DNA from: Spiractinospora alimapuensis
GTDB taxonomy: Bacteria; Actinomycetota; Actinomycetes; Streptosporangiales; Streptosporangiaceae
Direction: 5' to 3'
DNA length: 64,000 bases
Assembly: GCF_018437505.1 (NCBI RefSeq)
Contig: NZ_CP072467.1
Span: 1,860,001-1,924,000, forward strand
The translations under genes and the position numbers were made by a program. Each line of letters starts with the position of its first letter. Position 1 is the stretch's first letter. Below the pieces are notes generated by a model that worked only from the letters and a program-made list of their open reading frames with translations, ran no database searches and had not been told where the DNA came from. Positions 1 through 8,558 of this stretch are shown in pieces.

Positions 1-503
1 TAGTCGACGGCCGAGGCGAAGCGGTAGCCGAAGAGCTCCATCTTTGGCACGCCGTAGATACCTGTTGTGGCACCGAGCCATGGCGTCTCGTTGGCGACCA
101 CGGCCACGATGATCCCGAGACCGAGAGTCGCCAGGGCGAGGTAATGCCCCCGCAGTCGCAGCAACGGCAACCCGATGAGCAGGGCCGCCGTCATCGCGAG
201 ACACACCGAGATCACGGCTGCGGGAATCACGGAGAAGTCGTAGCGAACGACGAGGATCGCCTGGGTGTAGGCCCCCATCGCGAAGAACGCCGCCTGGCCC
301 AGGCTCACCTGGCCGGCGAGGCCCATCAACAGGCTGAGGCCGAGCGCTCCCAACGCGAAGATCGCGGCGTAGACGGCGACATTGACGACGCCGCCCGTGG
401 CGACGAACGGCAGCCCGCCCATCGCGGCGAGGAGGAGCACTGCCCCGATCAGGTCGGAACGGCGCCGGCGCAGGAGACCGACACCGGAGGGTGGCTGGGT
501 CAT
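1..503 (-). CDS. livM: Branched-chain amino acid ABC transporter permease, LivM type (partial, runs off left edge)
   Basis: Membrane permease of a high-affinity branched-chain amino acid (or related carboxylate/amide) importer. The visible N-terminal 167 residues contain several hydrophobic helices and the family stretch GLSLLMGLAGQVSLGQAAFF, characteristic of LivM/BPD_transp_2 permeases. The ATG at 503 overlaps the TGA of the upstream permease gene (ATGA), so the two are translationally coupled. Its C-terminus and the ATPase genes expected next (livG, livF) lie outside the window. Substrate cannot be read from sequence. The family call is secure; the gene symbol follows the family only. Confidence 0.9.
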   Translation of the reverse strand, partial: MTQPPSGVGLLRRRRSDLIGAVLLLAAMGGLPFVATGGVVNVAVYAAIFALGALGLSLLMGLAGQVSLGQAAFFAMGAYTQAILVVRYDFSVIPAAVISVCLAMTAALLIGLPLLRLRGHYLALATLGLGIIVAVVANETPWLGATTGIYGVPKMELFGYRFASAVD

Positions 504-1369
504 ACTCGCTCCTCCGTCTCCCGCGCGAACACACCGGAGGGCCGTGCCACCAACACCACGACCAGAACGATGAAGGCGACCGCGTCCCGGAGTCCGGAGT
601 CGACGTAGCCGGCGGTCAGGTTCTCCAGCACGCCCAGGACCAGGCCACCGATCATCGCGCCGCGCACGGAGATGAGTCCGGCGAGCACTGCGGCCACGAA
701 GCCCTTCAGCCCGAGGACCAGCCCCGCCTCCCAGGACGTGAAGTAGATGGGGCTGGCGAGGACGCCGGCGACTCCTCCCACGACACCGGCGATGAGGAAG
801 GCGTTGCGGCGGGCCCGGCCTGGGGCGATCCCGACGAGGCGGGCCGCGACCGGCTGCTCCGAACACGCCAGGAGCGCCTTGCCGGCGAGTGTGCGTTCGT
901 AGAACCAGATGACGGCTCCGGCCAGCAGCGCACCCACCGCGAAGATCCACACCTCCTGGGCACGGATCGTGACGCCGGCGATGTGCAGGTGGGATCCGGG
1001 CAGGGCCGGCAGGCTCTGTGCCTCCGGTCCCCAGTAGAGGAGCATCGCTCCCTTGAGAGCGGTCGATATCCCCAGGGTGAGAATGATGGAGGTCAGGACC
1101 GTCATCCGCCGGACCGGCGCGATGGCGAGCCGTTGCATCCCCATGGAGAACCCCCCGACCACCGCCACTCCGATCACCATGGCGAGGACCAGGGGGACCC
1201 CCATTCCCAGCAGGCTGATGGCGGTGAACCCGGCGAGGATCGCGAACTCCCCCTGGACCAGGTTCACCACACCGCTGACCGTGAAGATCACAACGAAACC
1301 GATGGCCACAAGGCCGTAGATGGTCCCCTGGCCCAAGCCGGAGATCACGAGCTGCAGGAAGTCGCTCAT
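500..1369 (-). CDS. livH: Branched-chain amino acid ABC transporter permease, LivH type
   Basis: Second membrane permease of the importer, 289 residues, the usual length for LivH. It starts with the typical LQLVISGLGQGTIYGLVAIG signature (short N-terminus, then a helix), and has about eight hydrophobic helices with the GLKGFVAAVLAGLISVRGAMIG region that contacts the ATPase. It lies 39 bp downstream of the binding-protein gene and overlaps livM by four bases, so the order binding protein-livH-livM forms one operon on the minus strand. Which amino acid or related acid is carried is not visible. Confidence 0.93.
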   Translation of the reverse strand: MSDFLQLVISGLGQGTIYGLVAIGFVVIFTVSGVVNLVQGEFAILAGFTAISLLGMGVPLVLAMVIGVAVVGGFSMGMQRLAIAPVRRMTVLTSIILTLGISTALKGAMLLYWGPEAQSLPALPGSHLHIAGVTIRAQEVWIFAVGALLAGAVIWFYERTLAGKALLACSEQPVAARLVGIAPGRARRNAFLIAGVVGGVAGVLASPIYFTSWEAGLVLGLKGFVAAVLAGLISVRGAMIGGLVLGVLENLTAGYVDSGLRDAVAFIVLVVVLVARPSGVFARETEERV

Positions 1370-1408
1370 CGGGCGGTTCCCGCCGAACTGTCTGGATGCG
1401 GCATCGGG

Positions 1409-2590
1409 TCAGTCCTGCTCGTCCATGAGCACGAACTCCTCGTCCTCAACCGTCACGTACACCAGCGCGTCAGTGCCGAGACCTGAGTGGTCCTCCGGTG
1501 ACATGTTGAAGGTGCCGGTGATGCCGACGAAGCCCTCGACACTCTCCAGGTAGTCACGGACCTCGTGCGGGTCGGTCCCGACCTCCTCGAAGGCGTCCAC
1601 GGACAGGTGGAAGGCGTCCCAGGCGTGCCCTGCGAAGGTGGAGGGGTTGGAGCCGAACTCCTCGACGTAGTCGGCGTGGAAGCTCTGGATGACCTCGGCC
1701 TGGGGGTCGTCGTCCGGGAGCTGGTCGGCGACGAGGATGCGCCCGATCGGGAAGACGATGCCGTTCGCCGCCGCCCCGGCGGTCTCCAGGAACTCGTCCT
1801 CGCCGATGCCGTGGCTCTGCACCAGCGGGGTCTCGATGTCGAGGTCGTCGTAGGCGACCTGGGCCAGGGAGGCCGAGGGAGGGATGCCCCAGATGAAGTT
1901 GACGTCGGCGTCGAGGTCACGGATGTTCACCGTCTGCGCGGTGAAGTCGGTGGCGTCGGGGGTGAACCGTTCCGTGCCGATGAGCTCGACTCCGCGCTCC
2001 GCGCCGAGCTCCTCGATGGTCTCCTCAACCCCCTCGCCGAATCCGGAGGAGTCACGCATGAGACCGGCCGTCTCCCAGCCCTGCCCCTCGACGTAATCGA
2101 GCATTCGCTCCAGCACGATGGAGTCGTTCTGCGCCGTCTTGAAGATCCACTCGGCGTCGTCGATGATGGCGATGTTCGCGGCGAGAGAAATCATGGGGAT
2201 TTCGTTCTCCTCCGCGATCTCCCGCATCGCGAGACTGGGGCCGGTCCGGCTGGCCCCGAACACGATGTCGACGTTCTCCTCGTTGACGAGACTGTTCATC
2301 TCGCGGGCGGCGACATCCTCCTCGGACTGGTTGTCCCGGATGATCACCTCGACCTCGCGACCGTCGACACCTCCATCCTCGTTGAGTTGGTCAACGAGCA
2401 TTTCCAGGGCGTTCTTCTGCGGGGCGGCGAGCTGCGCCCCCGCTCCGGTGATGTCGAGAACCGCGCCGATTCGAATGGGGCCCTCGTCGTCTCCTCCCGA
2501 ATCCACGGCGGATCCGGCGCAGCCGGCCGCGGTGAGAGCGAGTGCGGCTCCGACGGGCACGGCCATCCGGGAAATCCGCGTCTTCGACAT
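1409..2590 (-). CDS. ABC transporter substrate-binding lipoprotein, LivJ/LivK (type I periplasmic-binding) family
   Basis: Extracellular ligand-binding protein feeding the LivHM permeases. A signal peptide with lipobox LTAAGC about 20 residues from the chosen start predicts lipid anchoring to the outer face of the membrane. The mature part begins with the family pattern IRIGAVLDITGAGAQLAAPQ, followed by the two-lobe Peripla_BP_6 fold (GFGEGVEE, FIWG, SHGIGEDEF, GHAWDAF). The ATG at 2590 is chosen because GGAAG sits 6-12 nt before it and it gives a clean signal peptide; an upstream in-frame start (2641) would add 17 residues without benefit. Divergent IclR gene suggests the ligand may be an aromatic or carboxylic compound, an inference only. 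Confidence 0.9.
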   Translation of the reverse strand: MSKTRISRMAVPVGAALALTAAGCAGSAVDSGGDDEGPIRIGAVLDITGAGAQLAAPQKNALEMLVDQLNEDGGVDGREVEVIIRDNQSEEDVAAREMNSLVNEENVDIVFGASRTGPSLAMREIAEENEIPMISLAANIAIIDDAEWIFKTAQNDSIVLERMLDYVEGQGWETAGLMRDSSGFGEGVEETIEELGAERGVELIGTERFTPDATDFTAQTVNIRDLDADVNFIWGIPPSASLAQVAYDDLDIETPLVQSHGIGEDEFLETAGAAANGIVFPIGRILVADQLPDDDPQAEVIQSFHADYVEEFGSNPSTFAGHAWDAFHLSVDAFEEVGTDPHEVRDYLESVEGFVGITGTFNMSPEDHSGLGTDALVYVTVEDEEFVLMDEQD

Positions 2591-2785
2591 ACTTCTCTTC
2601 CTTCTGTTCACTTGGGAACGTGTTGGGGGATACCGCAGCAAGCCGTGCGATAATAGAGCTACGTGCTCGAATTTGGATTACAGTAGCGGCATGAACCGTG
2701 TCCCACAAGACCCAGAATTGGGATCAATCCGGCGTCGGAGAAACCGGCGAGTACCGCGACCTCGGTGGGAAGTCGGAGGTCGCGG
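2591..2785. promoter_or_regulatory. Divergent promoter region between ABC importer operon and IclR regulator
   Basis: This 195-bp intergenic stretch separates the minus-strand importer operon from the plus-strand IclR gene. On the minus strand TATTAT (2655 to 2650) is a good -10 candidate; no convincing -35 is seen. It is relatively AT-rich compared with its surroundings. IclR proteins usually bind such divergent regions, so this is the likely operator location, but I could not pick a clear dyad. Confidence 0.45.
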
Positions 2786-3526
2786 GTGAACACCCACCCT
2801 TCGTCCGACGAATTGGGGTCCCCCTCTCCCAGGGTGAAACGGGCCGAGACGGGCACCCGCTCCCAGACACTCGACCGGGGCCTGTGCGTGCTACGGGAAT
2901 TGAACACCGCGCAGCACCCTATGCCGGTCACGGCCATCGCGCGGAAACTCGGATTACACCGGTCGATCGTGTACCGGATGCTGCGGACCCTCGAGGACCA
3001 TCGCCTGGTCACCCGAACCGCCGACGGCTGTTTCGAACTCGGCCTCGGACTGGCCGTCCTGTCCAGGGGGGTACGCCGCGACCTGCAGACCGTCTCCGTG
3101 CCGGTCCTGTCGGCCCTGGCCAACGAGGTCCGCATGACCGCGTTCCTCACCGTTGCGAGCGACGACGAGGCCGTGACCCTGGTGAGCGTGGAGCCGCACC
3201 AATCCGTCGGCCACATCGCCTACGCCCCGGGGAATCGGCACTCCCTGCACGTCGGCGCGCCGGGCATCGCCACCCTCTCGGCCCTGCCACCGCACCCCGA
3301 CGAACGCCCCGAGGTCACCGAGGCACGTCGACGCGGCTGGGCCCACTCCTACGCCGAGGTCCTTCCCGGCATGTCCGCGATCGCCGCGCCCGTGGCCGCC
3401 GGGCAGAGCGTCGGGGCGATCGCGGTGGTGTTCGTGGACAGCGGGGAGCCGTGGATTCCTCCCCGCGCGCGTCTCGGAGAACGGCTCGTCGCCGCCGCGC
3501 GGGAAGTCACCGCCGACATGGTGTGA
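2786..3526 (+). CDS. IclR family transcriptional regulator
   Basis: DNA-binding regulator of about 246 residues. The N-terminal winged helix-turn-helix reads LDRGLCVLRELNTAQHPMPV...LGLHRSIVYRMLRTLEDH, typical of IclR; the C-terminal effector domain ends with the family pattern SAIAAPVAAGQSVGAIAVVF. GTG at 2786 is preferred because GGAGG lies six bases upstream; an in-frame GTG at 2765 is an alternative. It is divergent from the LivJ/H/M importer and probably controls it in response to the imported compound or its breakdown product (inference). Confidence 0.9.
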   Translation: MNTHPSSDELGSPSPRVKRAETGTRSQTLDRGLCVLRELNTAQHPMPVTAIARKLGLHRSIVYRMLRTLEDHRLVTRTADGCFELGLGLAVLSRGVRRDLQTVSVPVLSALANEVRMTAFLTVASDDEAVTLVSVEPHQSVGHIAYAPGNRHSLHVGAPGIATLSALPPHPDERPEVTEARRRGWAHSYAEVLPGMSAIAAPVAAGQSVGAIAVVFVDSGEPWIPPRARLGERLVAAAREVTADMV

Positions 3527-3983
3527 GCGCGGTCGCGACGCGAACCCGATCAATTATCGGACATACACGACACACAATCACACTCAACAACAAACTACTC
3601 AATTCCGAAAAACAACAGACCTTGCGGAATTCACGCCGCCGTCATATCTTGACGCCAAGATGGCGTGATTCCGACAAATCACCACTGGTCGCACAACACT
3701 TTTGGTCCACTGCAGGGACGTCCCGCAGGCGAACCCCCTCCTCTGCCGGGAAGTGGTCCTTGCTCCGTCTCCTGAAAGGCCCAGCCCCTCCCCTCCCGGC
3801 TGGTGACGCCACAGGGGGCACGGTGGGGGGCGAAAGCCCGCTTTCGCCCCCCACCCCACCATTGACGTCCGCCGTGGACACCTCGCGGGGCCCGATCACG
3901 GACACGCCGACGTCTCGAGCCTCGAGGCCTCCCCAGCTCCTCGCTCGCGCCGCCCCATAATCGGGCTCACTGCTTCACGTTCA
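3527..3983. other. Intergenic region without a gene
   Basis: 457 bp between the IclR gene and the convergent TetR gene. The first part is unusually AT-rich with small dyads (AATTCCG/CGGAATT at 3601-3631 and ATCTTG/CAAGAT around 3645-3660). The second part holds the strong hairpin listed separately. Open frames here lack coding character and I call no gene. Confidence 0.6.
3821..3854. terminator. Strong hairpin terminator between convergent genes
   Basis: Perfect 15-bp inverted repeat (arms 3821-3835 and 3840-3854, loop CCCG) lying between the ends of the IclR gene and the convergent TetR gene. There is no U-tract, which is common for actinobacterial terminators. It can act in both directions. 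Confidence 0.7.
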
Positions 3984-4592
3984 TCAGGCTTCACACGAGG
4001 CCCGCATCCGCCCTACCAGGAGTGAGGCCGCCCCGCTCAGCTGCTGGGGGGCGACACCGTCGCGGACCTGCGTAGACACTCCGAGGAGGAAGGTGTGGAT
4101 CACCGCTGAGGCTGCCAGGGGATCTAGTCCCCCGCCGAGACTCCCGTCTGCGATACCGGCGTGGACGCAGGCAGTAATCCGTTCGCGGTCGGCCCGCCGG
4201 CGGAGCTGAACCGCCTCCCGGGCTGAGCCACTGTCCTCCGAGGCAGCTCCCACCACAGCCGATAAGGCGATCAGGCAACCCGCCGGGTGCGAGGGATCTG
4301 ACTGCATGCGGATGGATTCCAACAACATGGCTTCGAGTGCGTCGGCGGCGGGCTGCCTGTCCGCAGAGACCTCGGTGACCTTCCCGGGACCTTCAATGTA
4401 GTGCTCCACCGCGCGAGCGAAGAGCCCGGCCTTCGAACCGAAGGCTCCGTAGAGGCTCGCCGAGGAGAGGCCGGTCGCCTCCCGGAGCTGAGCCAGGCTC
4501 GTGGCCTCGTACCCGTGCTCCCAGAACACCTCGATGACAGCGTCAAGCACACGGTGCTCGTCAAACTCCCGAGGTCGGCCGGCAGGGGACAT
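3984..4592 (-). CDS. TetR family repressor of the adjacent MFS pump
   Basis: 202-residue TetR regulator. The N-terminal HTH is clear (REFDEHRVLDAVIEVFWEHG, then TSLAQLREATGLSSASLYGAFGSK), with a helical C-terminal ligand domain resembling the TetR_C group seen in AcrR/YxaF-like proteins. ATG 4592 is chosen: AAGGAG lies four to five bases upstream, whereas the in-frame extension to 4643 would cross the operator. It is divergent from the MFS gene, and two near-identical dyads lie in the shared promoter region, so it very likely represses both itself and the pump until a drug-like ligand binds. Confidence 0.92.
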   Translation of the reverse strand: MSPAGRPREFDEHRVLDAVIEVFWEHGYEATSLAQLREATGLSSASLYGAFGSKAGLFARAVEHYIEGPGKVTEVSADRQPAADALEAMLLESIRMQSDPSHPAGCLIALSAVVGAASEDSGSAREAVQLRRRADRERITACVHAGIADGSLGGGLDPLAASAVIHTFLLGVSTQVRDGVAPQQLSGAASLLVGRMRASCEA

Positions 4593-4604
4593 GACACTCC
4601 TTTC

Positions 4605-4618
4605 GGATCGTTCGATCC
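4605..4618. promoter_or_regulatory. TetR operator 1
   Basis: Palindrome GGATCGTTCGATCC immediately upstream of the TetR start codon. A related copy occurs 46 bp further on, before the MFS gene, so the pair is probably bound by the TetR protein encoded beside it. Confidence 0.65.
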
Positions 4619-4621
4619 AGT

Positions 4622-4650
4622 TTGACACACGAACCCCCTCCACTCAATAT
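4622..4650 (+). promoter_or_regulatory. Promoter of the MFS gene
   Basis: TTGACA (4622-4627), 17-bp spacer, CAATAT (4645-4650). The -35 is consensus; the -10 is weak. The element is flanked on both sides by the TetR dyads, a layout expected for repression by occlusion. Confidence 0.5.
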
Positions 4651-4666
4651 TGGATCGTTCGTTCCA
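4651..4666. promoter_or_regulatory. TetR operator 2
   Basis: TGGATCGTTCGTTCCA, an imperfect copy of the 4605-4618 dyad (shared core GGATCGTTCG), directly downstream of the -10 and upstream of the MFS ribosome-binding site. Confidence 0.6.
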
Positions 4667-4682
4667 TTATTAAAGGAGCTCC

Positions 4683-5864
4683 ATGGCATCGCCCACCCTG
4701 CCCTCCGTCGAAGCGCCTTCGCGCCTGCCCGTGTTCGCGCTCGTCCTCATGGCGATGACCAGTTTCATCGTGATCATGACCGAGACCCTCCCCGCCGGTC
4801 TTCTCCCCCAGCTCGTCGCCAGCTTCGAAGTTTCTGAGGGGACCGCGGGCCAGCTCGTCTCGGCCTACGCCCTCGGCACCGTACTGGCCGCGATCCCCGC
4901 GATCGCGATAACCCAGGGGATGCCTCGCAAACCGCTGCTGGCCATCGGCCTGCTGGGCTTCATCGTCGCGAACACCCTGACCGCACTGGCGCCCACTCTC
5001 GCCGTCGCCCTGATCGCAAGGTTCATAGGCGGCGCGTTCTCCGGCCTCCTGTGGGGCATGCTCGCAGGATACGCCCGCCGAATCTCGGACCCCCGCTCCG
5101 CGGGCAAAGCCCTGGCCATCGCCATGACCGGTACCCCGGTGGCACTGTCAGTGGGCACGCCGCTGGGCACCATGGTCGGCTCGATGATCGGGTGGCGCTG
5201 GACCTTCGCCGCAATCTCCGCGGTCACCCTCCTGGTGGTCGTCCTCGTCCTGGTCGTGGTCCCGAACGCGCCTGGCAGCAGCTCCGAGAAGCGCCTCCCG
5301 CTCCACCGCGTGGCGGCCATCCCAGGCGTGGCGGCCATCCTCGGCGTCGTCTTCACCTGGATGCTGGCGCACAACTTCCTCTACACCTACATCGCCCCAT
5401 ACCTGTCGCAGACCGACGTGGGCATGCGGCCAGACACGGCACTCTTCATCTTTGGGGTCGCCGCCCTGGTGGGCATCTGGATCACCGGCGCTCTGATCGA
5501 TCGTGCCCTCCGTGGGCTGGTGCTCGCCGGCACGTCCCTGTTCATCGTCTCGGGGCTGGTCCTGCTCTTTGCCGGGGGCGCCCTTATCACAACCTCGCTC
5601 GCCCTGGTGATCTGGGGCCTCGCCTTCGGCGGCGCTGCCACCCAGCTGCAGACCGCGATGGGCAACGCTTCGAAAGACAGCATGGATGTGGCCAACGCGA
5701 TGCTGACCACCGTCTTCAACCTGGCCATCTTTGGGGGCGGGGCTGTCGGAGCCTTGCTGGTGGACAACCTCGGTGCCATAGCACTGCCGGTCAGTATGGT
5801 CGCGCTCTCCGCCGTCGCCCTCGCTCTGGCTGCCTCGAGCAGGCGACACGCCTTCCCAAGCTAG
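4683..5864 (+). CDS. MFS transporter (AraJ/Bcr-type drug or sugar efflux, 12 helices)
   Basis: 393-residue inner-membrane proton-driven exporter. About twelve hydrophobic helices are visible; the first half has TETLPAGLLPQLVASFEVSEG and the MFS motif C-like segment GTPVALSVGTPLGTMVGSMIGWRW, both typical of the AraJ/PbuE group of arabinose/drug/nucleoside exporters. AAGGAG (4673-4678) precedes the ATG. It is divergent from a TetR repressor and the intervening operators imply ligand-induced expression. Substrate unknown. Confidence 0.9.
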   Translation: MASPTLPSVEAPSRLPVFALVLMAMTSFIVIMTETLPAGLLPQLVASFEVSEGTAGQLVSAYALGTVLAAIPAIAITQGMPRKPLLAIGLLGFIVANTLTALAPTLAVALIARFIGGAFSGLLWGMLAGYARRISDPRSAGKALAIAMTGTPVALSVGTPLGTMVGSMIGWRWTFAAISAVTLLVVVLVLVVVPNAPGSSSEKRLPLHRVAAIPGVAAILGVVFTWMLAHNFLYTYIAPYLSQTDVGMRPDTALFIFGVAALVGIWITGALIDRALRGLVLAGTSLFIVSGLVLLFAGGALITTSLALVIWGLAFGGAATQLQTAMGNASKDSMDVANAMLTTVFNLAIFGGGAVGALLVDNLGAIALPVSMVALSAVALALAASSRRHAFPS

Positions 5865-5912
5865 GGGTCGGGCCTCCACGGCGACGCCGGCATAACGCTG
5901 ATGACAATCGAG

Positions 5913-5940
5913 GAGGTGGGCGGTTTGCTGCGCCCACCTC
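5913..5940. terminator. Hairpin terminator between convergent genes
   Basis: Inverted repeat GAGGTGGGCG / CGCCCACCTC with an 8-nt loop, placed between the ends of the MFS gene and the convergent NlpC/P60 gene. Probably bidirectional. Confidence 0.65.
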
Positions 5941-6091
5941 TCACACCACCGTACGGGCGGGCGCTACGCTCGGCAGCGCGGCCACCGCTGGCGATTCGTT
6001 TGTACACACACCAACCGATGATCAGGCGGTGGCCGTTGACGTGTCCGGCGAACGCCACAAAATCCCCCCACCAGGGTCTACGGCTGGAGTA

Positions 6092-7309
6092 CTAGGCGGT
6101 CACCCGGACGACACCCGCCATATTGGCGAAGCGGACGTCGGAGTACTTGACGACCGAACCGGTGCGCGGGGCCTCCAACATCTGGTCGTCGCCGAGGTAG
6201 ATGGCGACGTGGGAGATCCGGTTGGGCGCGGTGGGGTCACTACGCCAGAAAAGCAGGTCGCCCCGCTCCGCGTCCTCGTACTCGATTCGTTCCCCCGCGC
6301 CCCACTGGTCGGCCGCGACGCGGGGAACGGTGACATCGTTCTGGGCGAAGGCCCACTGCACCAGTCCGGAGCAGTCGAACCCGCTCGGATCGTCCCCGCC
6401 CCACACGTAGGGAACCCCGAGGTACTTCTCCGCCTCCTCGATCATGTCCTCCAGCGTCCCCCGGTCCACGGGGTCGCCCGCGGCGGTCGCCGGGCGTGGA
6501 TCCGGGTCCTCGGCGAGGAGCTGCACCCCCGCGTCCGACCCGAGCGCCTTCTCCAGGGCCTCGCGCAGCTCGTCGAGGTCGGCCTCGGGTGCGCTCACGA
6601 TGAGCCCGTTGCCGTCGGGGAATCCGAGCTCCTGGGTCACCTCACGGGAGGCGAGGATGTCGATCCCGGTGATCCCGGACGTGGCGTGGGTCCACACCCT
6701 TTTGGTGACCGCCGAATACGCGCCCTCGATCGTGACCTCGGTGTCGACCTCGAGGTCGCTGTCCTGGCCGAGGTCGTGGGACAGGGCGAGATTACCCTCG
6801 GCGATGCCCTGCCAGATCTCGTCGGACTCGGCGGACGGCTCGGGCGCGAATGCCCGGAACTCCGAGGGGTCCACGCCGAGAACCGAAGCCGCGGCACCGT
6901 CGATCGTGACCTGTGCGGCATCCACGACCTCCGTCGCCTCGACGCCGTCCAGCTCCCCGATCTCCGAGACGACGTCGGCGGGCAGGGACTCCGGGGTGAC
7001 GACGAAGAACTCCGCGCTGCGGGTCTCCTCCAGTGGGGCGACCTCGACATCACCTGTCAGGTGCGCGACGTCGGCCACCGACGGAGTGGCCCCCACGGAA
7101 TCCCCCGGACGGGCGACCGGGCTGGGGGTCGAGGGAACCGGCGCGGGCGCGGCGCTCGACCTCTGTTCGATGGGCGGGCCGGGCCGAGGGTCGGGAACGT
7201 CGTCCGCCCATACCGGGCCCACGCCGAAGGCGGTGAAGGCGACGGCCACGACCGCTGTGGTGCCCACCCCCGACATCCATCGCTGTCGCGTCCTTGGTGC
7301 GCGGCCCAT
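6092..7309 (-). CDS. Secreted NlpC/P60 family peptidoglycan endopeptidase
   Basis: Cell-wall hydrolase that would cleave stem-peptide bonds. A signal peptide (RRQRWMSGVGTTAVV-like hydrophobic core ending VWA-DD) is followed by a long unassigned region of about 240 residues and a C-terminal NlpC/P60 domain. The catalytic cysteine lies in FDCSGLVQWAF (about residue 313) and the histidine in SHVAIYLGDD (about 367). ATG 7309 is chosen because it gives a normal signal peptide; a GTG at 7378 is possible. The middle region (VWTHATSGITGIDILASREV) resembles linker domains in other actinobacterial hydrolases but I cannot name it. It stands alone, convergent with the MFS gene. Confidence 0.9.
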   Translation of the reverse strand: MGRAPRTRQRWMSGVGTTAVVAVAFTAFGVGPVWADDVPDPRPGPPIEQRSSAAPAPVPSTPSPVARPGDSVGATPSVADVAHLTGDVEVAPLEETRSAEFFVVTPESLPADVVSEIGELDGVEATEVVDAAQVTIDGAAASVLGVDPSEFRAFAPEPSAESDEIWQGIAEGNLALSHDLGQDSDLEVDTEVTIEGAYSAVTKRVWTHATSGITGIDILASREVTQELGFPDGNGLIVSAPEADLDELREALEKALGSDAGVQLLAEDPDPRPATAAGDPVDRGTLEDMIEEAEKYLGVPYVWGGDDPSGFDCSGLVQWAFAQNDVTVPRVAADQWGAGERIEYEDAERGDLLFWRSDPTAPNRISHVAIYLGDDQMLEAPRTGSVVKYSDVRFANMAGVVRVTA

Positions 7310-7435
7310 ACCCCACCCCTCAATCGGCCCGGGTGGGATCGTGGTGTCCCGAGGGGGCCCCGGCCCGATTCGCTTCACACATTGTCCTCAACCACCGCGT
7401 CGCGGGCAATGCCCGAGTTTTCCGGCGCAGCGCGG

Positions 7436-8338
7436 TCAGCCTTCCCGCACGACGTTGGCCAGGGGTTCGCCCCGAGCCCACCGCGCGAGTTGGTCGTCGA
7501 CGAATCGCCGTGCCCGCGGGTAGAAGGACGCGGCGCCGCCGGCGATGTGTGGGGTGATGGTGACGCCGGGGGCGTCCCACAGGGGGTGCTCAGCGGGGAG
7601 CGGTTCGGGGTCGGTGACATCGAGTGCGGCGCGCACCCGGCCGTTCTCCGCGAGCAGGGCCGCCGTGTCCAGAACCGGCCCCCGGCCAACATTGACCACG
7701 AGAGTGTCGTCGCGCAACAACGCCAGTTCCGGGGCGCCCATCAGGCCCTCGGTCTGGGGTGTGTGCGGGGTGACCAGGACGACGATGTCCACGGTGGGCA
7801 GCAACGAGTGCAGGTCGGCGATCCCGTACACGTCCTGTTCCGGTCGTGGACGGCTCGCGACGCGGACGACCTCGGCCTCACAGGCGAGCACCCGCTTCTC
7901 GATGGCCTGTCCGATGCTGCCGTAGCCGAGGATGAGGACCCGCGAGTCGGCCAGCGACCGGTCCCGGTCCGGCGCCCATCGGTGCTCCCGCTGGTCGTAG
8001 GCCCAGCGGGGCAGGTCGCGCTGGGCGGAGAGCATGAGCGCCAGGGCGAGCTCGGCGGTGCTGGAGTCGTGTAGTCCCCGCCCCGAGCACAGTGTGACGC
8101 CGGACGGCAGAAGGTCCAGGACATGTTCGTAGCCGGCGGTGAGCGTCTGGGCGACCTTCAGCTTGGGCATGCGTTCCAGGAGCTCGGGTCCGCGCGAACG
8201 CCAGTACGGCAGGACGTAGAACGTGACCTCGTCCAGATTCCCGGGGTCGCCCTCGTCCGCGGAGTAGACCTCCACCCGCAGGCCCTCCGGGGCGTTCTGG
8301 CGGTTCTGCTCCCACGGCACAAGTACCAGGTCGTCCAC
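7436..8338 (-). CDS. D-isomer-specific 2-hydroxyacid dehydrogenase
   Basis: 300-residue NAD(P)-dependent oxidoreductase interconverting 2-hydroxy and 2-keto acids. The Rossmann motif is LILGYGSIGQ; the catalytic Arg lies in VNVGRGPVLD, the Glu in DVTDPEPL and the His in ITPHIAGG, so the triad is complete. Length is slightly short for the family, with a compact N-terminal substrate lobe. Start is a GTG with GGGAGAG just upstream. Actual substrate (glyoxylate, hydroxypyruvate, phenylpyruvate or other) cannot be decided. Confidence 0.92.
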   Translation of the reverse strand: MDDLVLVPWEQNRQNAPEGLRVEVYSADEGDPGNLDEVTFYVLPYWRSRGPELLERMPKLKVAQTLTAGYEHVLDLLPSGVTLCSGRGLHDSSTAELALALMLSAQRDLPRWAYDQREHRWAPDRDRSLADSRVLILGYGSIGQAIEKRVLACEAEVVRVASRPRPEQDVYGIADLHSLLPTVDIVVLVTPHTPQTEGLMGAPELALLRDDTLVVNVGRGPVLDTAALLAENGRVRAALDVTDPEPLPAEHPLWDAPGVTITPHIAGGAASFYPRARRFVDDQLARWARGEPLANVVREG

Positions 8339-8558
8339 AGGCTCTCCCGATCAACGGAATTGGTTCGCGCCCATCCTACGAGCGGTGCCACCTCCGCTGC
8401 GGAGCGCGGTGGCCGTTGCTGAAGGAACGCCCGCCGACGTCAGGATCCGGGCTCCGCGTGGTGTGGGCGGGTGAGGCCGGTCGGTGCGGCCCCGCCGCGT
8501 CCCGGCTGGCACGGACGATCGGGAGGACGCGACCCGGTTTCGCGGGCGGGCCGGGCCC

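Noticed and set aside
5051-8074. 1007-residue open frame on the plus strand
   Set aside because: It runs antisense and out of frame across the MFS, NlpC/P60 and dehydrogenase genes, has Arg/Gly/Pro-rich composition and no domain; a GC-bias shadow.
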